From: Symmachiella dynata
GTDB lineage: Bacteria; Planctomycetota; Planctomycetia; Planctomycetales; Planctomycetaceae
Assembly (NCBI RefSeq): GCF_007747995.1
Contig: NZ_CP036276.1
Coordinates: 6,500,001 to 6,564,000 of the forward strand
Direction: 5' to 3'
Length of the DNA stretch: 64,000 nt
Part shown: positions 43,937-53,075 of the stretch, one piece after another
How the letters are laid out: every line of letters starts with the position of its first letter
Numbering within the stretch: the stretch's first letter is position 1
Made by a program: the position numbers and the translations under genes
Notes under the pieces: generated by a model
What the model was told of the DNA's origin: nothing
Databases searched by the model: none
The model's input: only the letters and a program-made list of their open reading frames with translations

Positions 43937-45394
43937 ATGATCTGTATTCCCATTGCGCCGGAATCGCACACGTTGGCTCGGGCCGACTTGTACAATGCCG
44001 AGCCACAGTGTGACGTTGTTGAAATCCGGCTGGACTGCCTGCACAAGACGCCCAACGTGGCCAAGCTGATCGAAGGCCGCCGTAAACCGGTGATGATTTC
44101 CTGTCGCCGCCAAGAGGATGGTGGTTCCTGGAACCGCGATGAGGCCGAACGCGTGACGGTTCTGCGGCAGGCGATTGCCGATGGACCAGAATTCGTTGAT
44201 ATCGACGTCGACATCGCCGGCAAGATTCCTCGCTACGGACCGACGATGCGGATCGTCAGTTTTACGCATTCACAAGGCTCGTTGCCCGATCTCAAGACAA
44301 TCTACCAACGCGCGTGTGATGCCGATGCAGATATGGTGCGATTCACCGCGCCCACGCCGACCTTAGAGGCTGCTTGGCCGTTGCTGTTAGCGCTGAACTT
44401 CCAAGGCAAAGCACCGGTCATCGTCAGCGGCACGGGGGACGCCGGGTTGACGTTGGCACTGACGAGTTGCAAATTGGGATCGCCATTTATTTATGCAGCG
44501 CTCGAACAGGGCATGGAGGTTCAAGAGGGACAAGTCAGCGTCCGCATTCTCGAAGAGACATACCGCTGGCGAGACATTTCGCAGCAAACCCACCTTGTGG
44601 CCGTGATGGGATTTGAAGCGCCGCAAACAAAGACCGTACGGGCCTTAAACGCGGCCTTTGCCTATTCACATCTCAACATCCGCTGCCTACCGGTCGAAAC
44701 ACAATTGCTGGAACGGATGATGCAGATGCTGGAAAAGCTGCACATCAAAGCAGCACTGCTTGACCCTAAGAACCGCGAAACCATGTTGCGTCTCGCCGAC
44801 CACATTGAAAAATCGGCAGAGATCTCACAGCAAGCCGATATGCTGCTGAAGTCCGACAAGGGTTGGACGGCTTACAGCACGCTGTGGCGGTCCGCACTCA
44901 AGGCCTTAGAAACGACGCTCGGTCCCGCCCGCGGCGATCAAAAACCACTCGACCACCGCAACGTACTGGTCGTCGGCGCCAATTCCACAGCCCGCGCAGC
45001 CATCTACGCCAGCAAGCGCCGCGACACAATCCTCAGCATCACAGCCGGAGACGACAAACGCGCACAGTTATTGTCGCAATTGTTCAACCTCCGCTACGTC
45101 CCCACAGCCAACGTGTTCTCCACGCTGTGCGATGTGATCATCTCCACCGAAAGCGAGTTTGAACAAGGGAAAAAAACCAAACTGCCCGCTAGTTTTCTGC
45201 GAGACTCGATGGCGGTGATGGACCTCGACGGTATGCCGCAAGACACACCGTTTATCAAAGAAGCACGCTCACGGTTCTGCAAAGTCGTCGAACCGGTCAA
45301 AATTTCAGTCGAACAACTCGCCTCACAATTCACCGCCATCTCCGGCCAACCCGCACCGCTAGAAGTTCTCGAAACGGCATTGAAGGCGGAGTGA
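43937..45394 (+). CDS. AroD-AroE-like fusion protein with altered active-site residues
   Basis: 485 residues. Residues 1-215 match type I dehydroquinate dehydratase (AroD): VEIRLD (Glu29/Arg31), THSQGSLPD, DADMVRFTAP, GSPFIYA. Residues 216-485 match shikimate dehydrogenase (AroE): a substrate-domain-like part (ALNAAFAYSHLNIRCLPV), a Rossmann motif LVVGANSTARAA (about 344-355) and an AroE-like end (SVEQLASQFTAISGQPAPLEVL). Key residues differ: the AroD Schiff-base lysine is Arg135 (codon CGA), the AroD active-site arginine is missing (LTLALTS at about 171-177), and the AroE substrate motifs HS.SP and NTD are not recognisable. If active, it would catalyse shikimate steps 3-4; loss of function or a new role is also possible. 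Confidence 0.7.
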   Translation: MICIPIAPESHTLARADLYNAEPQCDVVEIRLDCLHKTPNVAKLIEGRRKPVMISCRRQEDGGSWNRDEAERVTVLRQAIADGPEFVDIDVDIAGKIPRYGPTMRIVSFTHSQGSLPDLKTIYQRACDADADMVRFTAPTPTLEAAWPLLLALNFQGKAPVIVSGTGDAGLTLALTSCKLGSPFIYAALEQGMEVQEGQVSVRILEETYRWRDISQQTHLVAVMGFEAPQTKTVRALNAAFAYSHLNIRCLPVETQLLERMMQMLEKLHIKAALLDPKNRETMLRLADHIEKSAEISQQADMLLKSDKGWTAYSTLWRSALKALETTLGPARGDQKPLDHRNVLVVGANSTARAAIYASKRRDTILSITAGDDKRAQLLSQLFNLRYVPTANVFSTLCDVIISTESEFEQGKKTKLPASFLRDSMAVMDLDGMPQDTPFIKEARSRFCKVVEPVKISVEQLASQFTAISGQPAPLEVLETALKAE

Positions 45395-45425
45395 TTTGTG
45401 GGGATAAGCCTATCGCGTCCGCCAA

Positions 45426-46400
45426 TTATTTCTTCGTCTTGCGAACCTTCGCAGCGATGCGCGCGAGCACCTGCTGTGCCCGGCGTTCCCCATCGCTGAC
45501 CGCACTGGCGTGGGCCCCGTTCATGTTGACGAACAAAGTCTGCACCATCTTGCGATAGCCTTCGAACTCGCGCTGTGCGTGTTGTATGCCGTCGAAGACT
45601 TGTTTGGGAACAATATATTGCTCGTACGTCTGTTTCATCCAGTCCCGTTTGGGCGCCGACGTTGTGTCTCCCACATCACAATCCTTCAAATATCGTGACA
45701 CCCGCGAAGCGGTTTCGCGCAACCACCGCCGCGCATCCATCCACGCCGCCTTGTCCGCCGTATCGGCGGACAGTTGCTCTTCATGGTTTAAGTCGCGATT
45801 CAGCGAGCCCAAGCGGGTCAGGGTATCGACCAATTTTTTGCGGCAGAGCGCCAAGTCCCGCTCGGCTTTGACGATCGCTTTCCAATCGGTGTCGATATTT
45901 TCAAACAGATCGCCGATATCCGTCGGCACTGGGCCACCGGGCAGCGGCGCGAATGGCGGAGCTGAAGACGGTGCGGCGGGTGGCGCGATCGGAGGTGCAA
46001 CTGGCATGGCCGGAGCGAGTAACGAAATCGCGACTCCTGAATCCACTCCAGGGACCGGATCGGTCAACGGTTGATCGAAATACGCTGACGCCCCCTGCTG
46101 AGCATCATAGGTCACCCCATATTGTGTCCATTGCCAAACGCACCCCGGCTCCAGTCCCAACCAACTCAGGACCGTCCGCAACGTCAACTGCTGGCGCTGT
46201 CGATAGCTGCGGAAGGTCTCGTCAGGGATATTCACCACCACTCCGCAGGGCAAATGGGACGGCTTGTACCAGACCCAGAGGAACTGCTGCGGCGAATCCC
46301 CGCAAGGGACCCGTTCCCAACTCTGCGAAGCAGGCCGGGCCGAAAAATTTGCAATGACGGATGAGAGACGAGCGCTTCCCTCGAAATCAATTTGGCTCAT
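45426..46400 (-). CDS. Hypothetical protein, beta-rich N-terminus and Pro/Ala-rich linker
   Basis: 324 residues from the ATG at 46400 (the frame to 46487 crosses a REP-like pair and is rejected). An N-terminal domain (1-115) has Trp/Gly-rich strands (VVVNIPDETFRSYRQRQQLTLRTVLSWLGL, GCVWQWTQYGVTYDAQQG). A linker of Pro and Ala follows (about 130-165, PPIAPPAAPSSAPPFAPLPG), then a helical Lys/Arg-rich C-terminus. No signal peptide. I recognise no family. The gene converges with the AroD-AroE-like gene, 31 bases apart. Confidence 0.65.
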   Translation of the reverse strand: MSQIDFEGSARLSSVIANFSARPASQSWERVPCGDSPQQFLWVWYKPSHLPCGVVVNIPDETFRSYRQRQQLTLRTVLSWLGLEPGCVWQWTQYGVTYDAQQGASAYFDQPLTDPVPGVDSGVAISLLAPAMPVAPPIAPPAAPSSAPPFAPLPGGPVPTDIGDLFENIDTDWKAIVKAERDLALCRKKLVDTLTRLGSLNRDLNHEEQLSADTADKAAWMDARRWLRETASRVSRYLKDCDVGDTTSAPKRDWMKQTYEQYIVPKQVFDGIQHAQREFEGYRKMVQTLFVNMNGAHASAVSDGERRAQQVLARIAAKVRKTKK

Positions 46401-46461
46401 CGGCTTATTCGCCCTTGCTCCTCGACATCTGAAACTTGGTAGCCAGCTCAAATATAGGTGC

Positions 46462-46528
46462 CACTGGCGGCTTGTCCGCCGGTGCAAACCGTGCGGCTGT
46501 CAAAACACGGCTGGGCAAGCCAGCAATG
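46462..46528. repeat. BIME-like pair of inverted 23-nt REP-like units (second copy)
   Basis: Unit 1 (46462-46484, CACTGGCGGCTTGTCC...) and unit 2 (46506-46528, minus strand CATTGCTGGCTTGCCC...) repeat the arrangement at 37426-37493: same order, opposite orientation, spacer 21 bases. In the downstream portion 25 of 31 bases (46501-46531 versus 37466-37496) are identical by my count. It lies about 85 bases after the hydrolase stop and about 60 before the start at 46400. Confidence 0.72.
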
Positions 46529-46612
46529 GCATCCAATGACCGGGTGTTTTTCGATACTGCAACGGGCTTCTGGTAACGGAATTCATTCCGCCGCCCAAGT
46601 CATAGATCCACC

Positions 46613-47560
46613 CTACGGCGATATTTGTTTCAAAAAATCGGATAGGGCGCGGCCATATTCTGAAAATTCGGAGCGGTCGATGTTGTTGTGCCCGATATTT
46701 GGAAGTTCCACGAATTGCTTAGGCACTCCGCTGTGCGAGGCTCGCGGCGCTCGCGCAAACAGCTGTTGTCCCAACTCAAAAGGAACGACCTCATCGGCCG
46801 TTCCGTGCAAATGCAACAGCGGACAATTGACCTCGGGAACCACCGCCTGCGAATCGAAACGATCCAACAGCAACCAGCGCACCGGCAACCAGGGATAGTG
46901 GTATCCAGCCGCATCCACCAATGACGAAAACGTCGCCTGCAACACCAGCGCCCGCGGCGTCTCGCCACTGCGACAGGCATGGGCGGCCAATTGCGTCGCA
47001 ACGCCCCCACCCAACGATTCGCCGAAAATAATCATCCGCTCCGGCGCGACTTGTTGCTCATCGGTTACATGCCGCCAGATCGCACGGGAATCGGCCAAGA
47101 TCGCCGATTCACTCGGCAAACCCTCGTTGTCACCGTAGCCTCGATAATCGAAGATCAGCGTATCGACGTCCAACGCCGAAAACAGCCGCAGCACATCGTC
47201 ACGATGCCCGCGATGCCCTGCGTTTCCGCAAAACACAATCACCACCGGCCGATCGCTTTGTAGGTGCTCGGAATATTCGGCGTCGTTGACGCAACTCCGA
47301 GCGCCGGCGGGATGGTACCAGCCATGCAGTGCCGTTCCGTCATCGGCCGTGACGGTGACTTCATGCACTTGCGAGTCAGCAAACCCGCCGTCGATGGGTC
47401 GAACGGCTTCCACTTGGTGAGGATGGTAGATCAGCGATCGTTGAAATACGGCTAACATGACAAGGAGCACCAGATAGATTCGGACCGGCATCAGCCAGTG
47501 GGACCGCCACCAGGGACGCCGCCGCGGCGGCTTAACCGGCGTTGTGTCGTTGTTGGTCAT
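46613..47560 (-). CDS. Membrane-anchored alpha/beta hydrolase (serine aminopeptidase S33/BEM46-like)
   Basis: 315 residues; N-terminal helix (LMPVRIYLVLLVMLAVFQRSLIY) anchors it, so the catalytic part is probably outside the cytoplasm. Hydrolase landmarks are intact: VIVFCGNAGHRGHRDDVLRL (oxyanion region), DTLIFDYRGYGDNEGLPSE, nucleophile Ser in IIFGESLGGGVATQL, Asp in HLHGTADEVVP, His in LPNIGHNNI. So, unlike the hydrolase at 1708, it should be active. The substrate is unknown, probably an ester or peptide. It follows the kinase gene by 111 bases on the same strand. Confidence 0.85.
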   Translation of the reverse strand: MTNNDTTPVKPPRRRPWWRSHWLMPVRIYLVLLVMLAVFQRSLIYHPHQVEAVRPIDGGFADSQVHEVTVTADDGTALHGWYHPAGARSCVNDAEYSEHLQSDRPVVIVFCGNAGHRGHRDDVLRLFSALDVDTLIFDYRGYGDNEGLPSESAILADSRAIWRHVTDEQQVAPERMIIFGESLGGGVATQLAAHACRSGETPRALVLQATFSSLVDAAGYHYPWLPVRWLLLDRFDSQAVVPEVNCPLLHLHGTADEVVPFELGQQLFARAPRASHSGVPKQFVELPNIGHNNIDRSEFSEYGRALSDFLKQISP

Positions 47561-47671
47561 CGCCTCTCCACGCGAGCATTGTTTCGTTGCGATTACTTAC
47601 AGCGCGGGTTGCTCTGCACTGTTGGCAGAAATCTGTTAGCAGAAATCTGTACGCGAAGTTCATGGCCAAAT

Positions 47672-49339
47672 TTATTGAGTCGAGGCTGCGTCATTCTCGC
47701 CCGGTCGACTCGGCACTCCGCCGCCATCGACTTCCAATTGGCGATCTCGGGCCCGTTGTACTAATGGGGCCAGTTCTCGATTGTCTTGATACAGGGCGAT
47801 GACGGACTTCCAGACCCCCTGGGCCTTGATGGTTTCGCCGTTGAGATAAAGGTTGTCCGCCCGGTCCAATGCGTCGCGGACCAACTCCGCACGGTTGTCG
47901 TTCGTGTCGCCGCTTTCAATCTTGGCGATTTGCCGGCGCGACAAATTCACAAAGGGGCGCGCCGTTTTATCGTTCTCATCCAGTACTTTGACGATGCTTT
48001 GGTATTTCTCCAAGGCAGAAATTCGGTCGCCGAATTGTTCGAATTCGTAGGCCCTTACATACAGTCGTTCTGCTTCACTCTTCGGTTCGGTGAGTCCAAC
48101 CTTTGACCGTGTTAGAATACTTTCTTCAGCTTTGCGCATCTCGACTTCATCAATATACACCTGGACTTGGGGCGCAAATTCCGCATCGGGATAATCCTCA
48201 GCCAACGGAAGCAAGTAATCTTTGAGCGCCTTGCGCTGGTCAACACTTTCGCCGGTCTTCATTAACGCTTCGGCTTTGGCAAATTTTTGCGCCGGGCTAT
48301 CGGGCCAAACCGCATAGATCACGACCAACAACAGCAGGGCCAATGCGCCGACTAAGAACCACGTTTTTTCAAAAATCGGTGTGTCTAGTTGCGGTTTGCG
48401 TTTTTTCTTCTTCTTTCGCCGCAATAAGTCCTTGGCCACCGCCGTGTCGACATCGCCGCCGGCGACAGTCGCTTTTTCCGTCGCCTGATTTTCTAAAATA
48501 CTGGTTTGCTTAGCGACCTTTTCTCGGACCATTTCCAGTTGCGTTGCTACGGCCAGTGCGTCAAGCGGACGATTGTCGACCGGCTTGGCCAACAAGTCTT
48601 GCACGACCGACTCCAACCAGATTGGACAGTCCATATTTTCCGCCCGCACTCGCGGGGGTTGTTCACTCAGATGCATGTGGAATAGCGTCGCCGGGTTGTC
48701 GGACATGAACGGCGGCTTGCCGGTCAGCATCTCAAACATCACGCAGCCCATCGCATACAAGTCGGTCTTGTGCGAGATCGGTGGCTTGCCGCAAATCTGC
48801 TCAGGCGACATATAGGCGAATGTCCCCATCGTCTTGCCGGCAGCGGTCAGTTGGGTGGCATCGTTGGTTCGTGCCAAACCAAAATCGCCCAGTTTCAGCG
48901 TCCCTTTTTTGGTAAGAAACAAATTCGCCGGTTTCAAATCGCGATGAACCACACCATGGTCATGCGCGTGCTCCAGGGCAGCGCACAGCTGCAGTGAATA
49001 GTCGATCGTCTCTTCCCAGGTCAACCGGCCTTTTTTGCGGATCAAGTCTGCCATCGATCCGCCGTCGACGTATTCCATGGCATAGAATTTTTGCGCCCCT
49101 TTGCGGCCGCCGCCGTAGCAGAGCACAATGTTCTTGTGCCGCATTTTCTGCAGCACCTTCAATTCCCGCTCGAACCGCTTCACCAAGCGGATATCTTCGT
49201 TCAAATCCGCTGGTAATAGCTTCAGCGCGACTTTCTTGCCGTTTTTGGTGTAGATGGCGCTATAGACAACGCCCATTCCGCCGGCGCCAATCTGTTTTTT
49301 CAGCTCAAACGGACCAAGCCGTGTCGGGACGCCTGCCAT
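47672..49339 (-). CDS. Membrane-spanning Ser/Thr protein kinase
   Basis: 555 residues from the ATG at 49339. Kinase domain at about 8-270: GAGGMGVV, VALK (Lys40), HRDLKPAN (His132-), DFG (152-154), MSPEQICG. A linker ends in a Lys/Arg run (RRKKKKKRK) just before one transmembrane helix (about 328-345, LVGALALLLLVVIYAV), so the kinase is cytoplasmic. The about 200-residue C-terminal portion outside the membrane is helical and TPR-like (YVRAYEFEQFGDRISALEKYQSIV), which may sense or bind. Downstream lies the alpha/beta hydrolase gene. Confidence 0.9.
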   Translation of the reverse strand: MAGVPTRLGPFELKKQIGAGGMGVVYSAIYTKNGKKVALKLLPADLNEDIRLVKRFERELKVLQKMRHKNIVLCYGGGRKGAQKFYAMEYVDGGSMADLIRKKGRLTWEETIDYSLQLCAALEHAHDHGVVHRDLKPANLFLTKKGTLKLGDFGLARTNDATQLTAAGKTMGTFAYMSPEQICGKPPISHKTDLYAMGCVMFEMLTGKPPFMSDNPATLFHMHLSEQPPRVRAENMDCPIWLESVVQDLLAKPVDNRPLDALAVATQLEMVREKVAKQTSILENQATEKATVAGGDVDTAVAKDLLRRKKKKKRKPQLDTPIFEKTWFLVGALALLLLVVIYAVWPDSPAQKFAKAEALMKTGESVDQRKALKDYLLPLAEDYPDAEFAPQVQVYIDEVEMRKAEESILTRSKVGLTEPKSEAERLYVRAYEFEQFGDRISALEKYQSIVKVLDENDKTARPFVNLSRRQIAKIESGDTNDNRAELVRDALDRADNLYLNGETIKAQGVWKSVIALYQDNRELAPLVQRARDRQLEVDGGGVPSRPGENDAASTQ

Positions 49340-49983
49340 AGAAATCTGTTTCCCTAAAACTCTCATCCACAGCGTGCCGACATGAAATGCCGCCGCTTGT
49401 GCTCAGAAGCACACGGGAGCGGAATCGTGAAACGCCTCTGCACTAACATCTTGTGCCAAAAGCGTTTATGGATGTGCCACCAGGAATGTTGTCCGCAAAA
49501 ACACCCTGGTGTTTCTTCACCAAACATTATGCTAACCGTGCAAACAAACTCTCGCTACTCCAATCAACAGAGATCGAACATTCCCGCTCGCTTTTTTCCA
49601 CGGAAATTAACCAGCAAACCCGTCTGGGCGAACCTATCTGTTACCGGAAATGTCCCCTAAATCATCAGTCGGCTCGTGACCGCCATTTTCGATTCCCAGC
49701 AGTATTCTTGGCCGGAAACGGCCTAACAATCAGTTCTGCATCTCGCCATTGGTGACGAAACCGGTTAGAATGGGACTGCTGAGGATTGGAGGGGCGATGC
49801 GCGTCGAACCATGATGTTTCCTATTCCGTCTCGACGTGCGCCAACTTTGCCGGCAACGGAACACCTCCTGTTCCTGCATGGCCAGGGGAATTCGTTCTCC
49901 GTTTCGCACGTCCGGTCCAATCTCGCCCATTTGTCGTTTTTTGAATTACACACACGCCTTTTTTAGTGAGTTGAGGAATTCCA
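49340..49983. other. 644-base region between divergent kinase and ilvB genes
   Basis: No gene is supportable. Two short plus-strand frames precede ilvB: a 5-codon one at 49797-49814 with GGAGGGG just upstream, and an overlapping 51-codon one at 49811-49966 ending 17 bases before ilvB. Neither has runs of Leu, Val or Ile codons as a classical ilv attenuator would. Both promoters of the divergent genes must be here. Confidence 0.4.
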
Positions 49984-51768
49984 GTGTCCCTCGCAGAAGA
50001 ACGCCCCCAGACCCGTAATACTCCCATCAATGGAGCGGACATTCTTGTCGACGCGTTGATTCGCCAGGGAGTAGAAGTGGTCTTCGCGTATCCCGGCGGG
50101 GCCAGCATGCCGATTCACCAAGCACTCACCACACGGGCCGATGAACTGCGGACAATCTTACCCCGACACGAACAAGGGGGAGCATTCGCAGCCGAAGGGT
50201 ATGCCCGCAGCACCGGACAGGTGGGGGTTTGCGTCGCCACCAGCGGTCCCGGAGCCACGAATCTGGTCACCGGACTGGCCGATGCCAAACTCGATAGCTG
50301 TCCGATCATCGCCATCACGGGACAGGTCCCCTGGTCGGTGATCGGTACCGATGCATTTCAAGAAACCCCCATCGTCGAAGTCTGCCGCGCGATTACCAAA
50401 CACCACTACTTGGTGACCGATATCGCCGATCTGCCGCGGGTCGTCAAAGAGGCGTTTCATGTCGCCACGACTGGTCGGCCGGGGCCGGTGTTGATCGACA
50501 TTCCCAAGAATGTCCAAAACACCACGCTGGACGAAGAGCCTGATTACGATCCGCCGATGCATCTGCCCGGTTATCGTCCGGAAATCCGCAATATCGCTCC
50601 GGAGCAAATCAAGCAGGTTCTCGCCGCCATTCGACGATCTAAAAAACCGATTCTGTATGTCGGCGGCGGCGCCATTCATTCGGGCGCTTCTGAACAACTC
50701 AAAATCTTCGCCGATCGGACCGGTATTCCAGTCACGATGACCCTCATGGGACTCAGCGCGTTTCCCGGCACACACGATCAATCGATGCACATGCTGGGGA
50801 TGCACGGTACCGAATACGCCAACTATGCCGTTGCCGATGCCGACCTGTTGTTGGCATTCGGTGTTCGTTTCGACGACCGCGTGACGGGCAAACTGGAAGA
50901 GTTTGCCAAACACGGAAAAATCGTTCATGTCGAAATCGATCCGTCAGAAATCCACAAGAACAAAGAAGCGCACATTCCGATCAATGCGGACCTCAACGCC
51001 ACGTTGATCGCCCTGAATGATGCGATGACTGATGACGATATTCCCGACATCTCCGTCTGGCAAAAACAGTGCGCGGATTGGAAGAAAAACCACCCGTTGC
51101 GTTACAAAGACGCCGGCGACTTCATCTTGCCGCAATACGCCATCGAAGAACTGTGGCGACAGACGCACGAAGAAGACACCTTCATTGCTGTCGGCGTTGG
51201 ACAGCACCAGATGTGGTCGGCACAATACTACAAGTTCGATCGTCCACGGCGCTGGCTGAGTAGCTCGGGACTGGGGTCGATGGGATTTGGTTTGCCGGCA
51301 GCAATGGGCGTGCAAGCAGCACATCCCGGCAAGACCGTCGTCGACATTGATGGCGACGGCTCGTTCCAAATGAATATCCAGGAACTGGCAACGCTGCACT
51401 GTGAGAACCTGCCGGTGAAAATCCTATTGCTCAACAACCAGCACCTGGGAATGGTGATGCAGTGGGAGGACCGGTTCCATGCCGGCAACCGCGCCCACAC
51501 GTATCTCGGCCCGGTGCATCATCCTGAAGCGACCGGCAAAGGCGAAACCGAACGGGTCGACGACTCGTATCCTAACTTCGTCAAAATCGCTGAAGGTTAC
51601 GGCATCGCCAGCCGCCAAGTCCGCAGCAAAAAAGAATTCCCCGAAGCACTGGCCGAAATGCTGGCTGCCGAAGGCCCCTATTTGCTCGACGTGCTGTGCC
51701 CCTACCAGGAACACGTGCTGCCGATGATCCCCACAGGCCATTCTGTGGATGGCATGATCACCGAATGA
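49984..51768 (+). CDS. ilvB: Acetolactate synthase, large (catalytic) subunit
   Basis: 594 residues; GTG start at 49984 with GAGGA about 7 bases upstream. It joins two pyruvates (or pyruvate and 2-oxobutyrate) using thiamine diphosphate, the first step of branched-chain amino acid synthesis. N-terminal TPP domain with the catalytic Glu in [14 protein letters not shown], middle domain, then the metal/TPP motif [15 protein letters not shown] and [15 protein letters not shown]. No ilvN small subunit follows; the next gene converges. The 3' end carries a 24-bp duplication covering the stop codon. Confidence 0.95.
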   Translation: MSLAEERPQTRNTPINGADILVDALIRQGVEVVFAYPGGASMPIHQALTTRADELRTILPRHEQGGAFAAEGYARSTGQVGVCVATSGPGATNLVTGLADAKLDSCPIIAITGQVPWSVIGTDAFQETPIVEVCRAITKHHYLVTDIADLPRVVKEAFHVATTGRPGPVLIDIPKNVQNTTLDEEPDYDPPMHLPGYRPEIRNIAPEQIKQVLAAIRRSKKPILYVGGGAIHSGASEQLKIFADRTGIPVTMTLMGLSAFPGTHDQSMHMLGMHGTEYANYAVADADLLLAFGVRFDDRVTGKLEEFAKHGKIVHVEIDPSEIHKNKEAHIPINADLNATLIALNDAMTDDDIPDISVWQKQCADWKKNHPLRYKDAGDFILPQYAIEELWRQTHEEDTFIAVGVGQHQMWSAQYYKFDRPRRWLSSSGLGSMGFGLPAAMGVQAAHPGKTVVDIDGDGSFQMNIQELATLHCENLPVKILLLNNQHLGMVMQWEDRFHAGNRAHTYLGPVHHPEATGKGETERVDDSYPNFVKIAEGYGIASRQVRSKKEFPEALAEMLAAEGPYLLDVLCPYQEHVLPMIPTGHSVDGMITE

Positions 51769-51800
51769 TCATAGCAGATGGCATGATCACCGAATGATCA
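51748..51800 (+). repeat. 24-bp direct repeat spanning the ilvB stop codon
   Basis: Bases 51748-51771 recur exactly at 51777-51800, a period of 29. The first copy encodes the last ilvB codons and contains its stop TGA; the second lies just downstream in noncoding DNA. It looks like a recent slippage-type duplication and does not change the protein. Confidence 0.85.
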
Positions 51801-51849
51801 GCGTCAATAGCATGTTCGTCCCATGTGCGACTTAATGCGCCCGTCACAA

Positions 51850-51874
51850 GCCCCGGCTCCGCCGGGGCATTTTT
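51850..51874 (+). terminator. Rho-independent terminator of ilvB
   Basis: GCCCCGGC (51850-51857), loop TCC, GCCGGGGC (51861-51868), then ATTTTTATTT. The 8-bp GC-rich stem and T run after it fit a plus-strand terminator about 80 bases after the ilvB stop. It abuts the stop of the convergent H1-like gene. Confidence 0.85.
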
Positions 51875-52352
51875 ATTTAGCCATGCGCTGCTGTTTGCGT
51901 TGCACTGCATAATCCAGGTCCCCTGCTAGATGCCGGTTATGATCCGCTAGTCGTTTGCGGATTTGCTGCACGGTTTGCACCAGCGGCGCCGATAGCCGGT
52001 CGACGATTTCTTCGGGGCCGAATTTTTCGAGTTCTTTCAGAGACGAGACGCCCAGAAACGTAAAGATTTGCCGGGCGTGGTAGTCCTCCTTGAAGACCTG
52101 ATCCAGCGCCGCTTCGCCCGTAAACTTCGGCCGGCCGAGCGAGGCAGCGCGTTTGGCCTTCTTCTTAGCTGCTTTGCGTTTGCCAACCTTCTTTTTCTTG
52201 ACCTTCCGGGCGGCCGTCTTTTTCTTCAAAGGTTTATTCAAAGGTTTTTTAGCGACACTTTTGCGTTTCGCCGCGGGCTTCCGTCCGGCGGCCTTTTTCT
52301 TTGTCGCCTTACGTTTGGCCGCCTTTTTCCGCGTCTGCTTCTTTTTGGCCAT
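51873..52352 (-). CDS. Lys/Ala-rich histone-H1-like protein with C-terminal domain
   Basis: 159 residues. The ATG at 52352 follows GGAGAG. The first about 70 residues are Lys, Ala and Arg repeats (KKAAKRKATKKKAAGRK), like eukaryotic histone H1 tails and bacterial H1-like proteins that bind DNA. The C-terminal about 85 residues are not basic-repetitive: ALDQVFKEDYHARQIFTFLGVSSLKELEKFGPEEIVDRLSAP appears helical, a domain I cannot name. Planctomycetes have compacted nucleoids; a nucleoid role is inferred. It converges with ilvB. Confidence 0.75.
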   Translation of the reverse strand: MAKKKQTRKKAAKRKATKKKAAGRKPAAKRKSVAKKPLNKPLKKKTAARKVKKKKVGKRKAAKKKAKRAASLGRPKFTGEAALDQVFKEDYHARQIFTFLGVSSLKELEKFGPEEIVDRLSAPLVQTVQQIRKRLADHNRHLAGDLDYAVQRKQQRMAK

Positions 52353-52415
52353 GACAATCTCTCCGAAGAAGAATGCCCGACGCGCCCGGTGAAACCTTGC
52401 TCAACAACGGCAAGA

Positions 52416-53075
52416 TTACTGAATCGATTCGATCATCTTGACGATCTCTTCTTCGTTGTAATCCTCATCCGGCATTTGGATCATCAGAATGACCAAGCCC
52501 TCACCGCTAGGAAATGCGCCGCTGATCTGGTGGATCGTCGTTTCGCCATCTTCTCCCATACCCGTGGTGAATTGAAAATCGACCGGCTGGCCGCGAACTG
52601 TCAACGACTTCGTTTCAGTTTCAGCGTCTTTAAGCTCTTGTTGATCAAACTCACCACTTTGCCCCTGCTGCTCCATCTGCCTTTTGATCTCTTCCATCTG
52701 TTCTTCGGACGACACTGCGCCCGGCTGCGTGGTCTGGATGATCATCAGTTGCGAGTCACTGCTGACACCCTCGTAGACCGCCATCTCCATGGTGAACACG
52801 ATGAAGTTAAATTTCATACCCATTTTGCCGGTGAACTGTTCGGGTATATCAATCTGAATGATCTCTTTTGTCAGCTCGTCAACTTCCGCCGGCGTTTCCA
52901 CAACTTTGAATCCGTCGGCCGCCTGTTTCCCCAAGTAGATTAATCCACCGCAACACAGGAGACCCAAGATCCCACCGCCAACCAAAACGCCGATCAACAC
53001 CTTGACCCCGGTGCTCATTCCCGGTTTCGCTGCGCGGCCGTCGTCAAAATCATCGTTGAAGCTATCGTTGGACAT
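52416..53075 (-). CDS. Hypothetical membrane-anchored protein
   Basis: 219 residues. Acidic N-terminus (FNDDFDDGRAA), one helix (about 22-50, VLIGVLVGGGILGLLCCGGLIYLG), then a soluble beta-rich portion (FTGKMGMKFNFIVFTMEMAVYEGVSSDSQLMIIQTTQPG) and a Glu/Gln-rich helix (SEEQMEEIKRQMEQQGQ). The end is EEEIVKMIESIQ. I recognise no family, although similar single-pass proteins are common in planctomycetes. ATG at 53075. A 63-base gap precedes the H1-like gene on the same strand. Confidence 0.6.
   Translation of the reverse strand: MSNDSFNDDFDDGRAAKPGMSTGVKVLIGVLVGGGILGLLCCGGLIYLGKQAADGFKVVETPAEVDELTKEIIQIDIPEQFTGKMGMKFNFIVFTMEMAVYEGVSSDSQLMIIQTTQPGAVSSEEQMEEIKRQMEQQGQSGEFDQQELKDAETETKSLTVRGQPVDFQFTTGMGEDGETTIHQISGAFPSGEGLVILMIQMPDEDYNEEEIVKMIESIQ

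Noticed and set aside
49811-49966. A 51-codon frame just upstream of ilvB, first thought to be an attenuator leader
   Set aside because: It has no run of Leu, Val or Ile codons and no terminator/antiterminator hairpin pair before ilvB. It is mentioned only as a possible chance frame.
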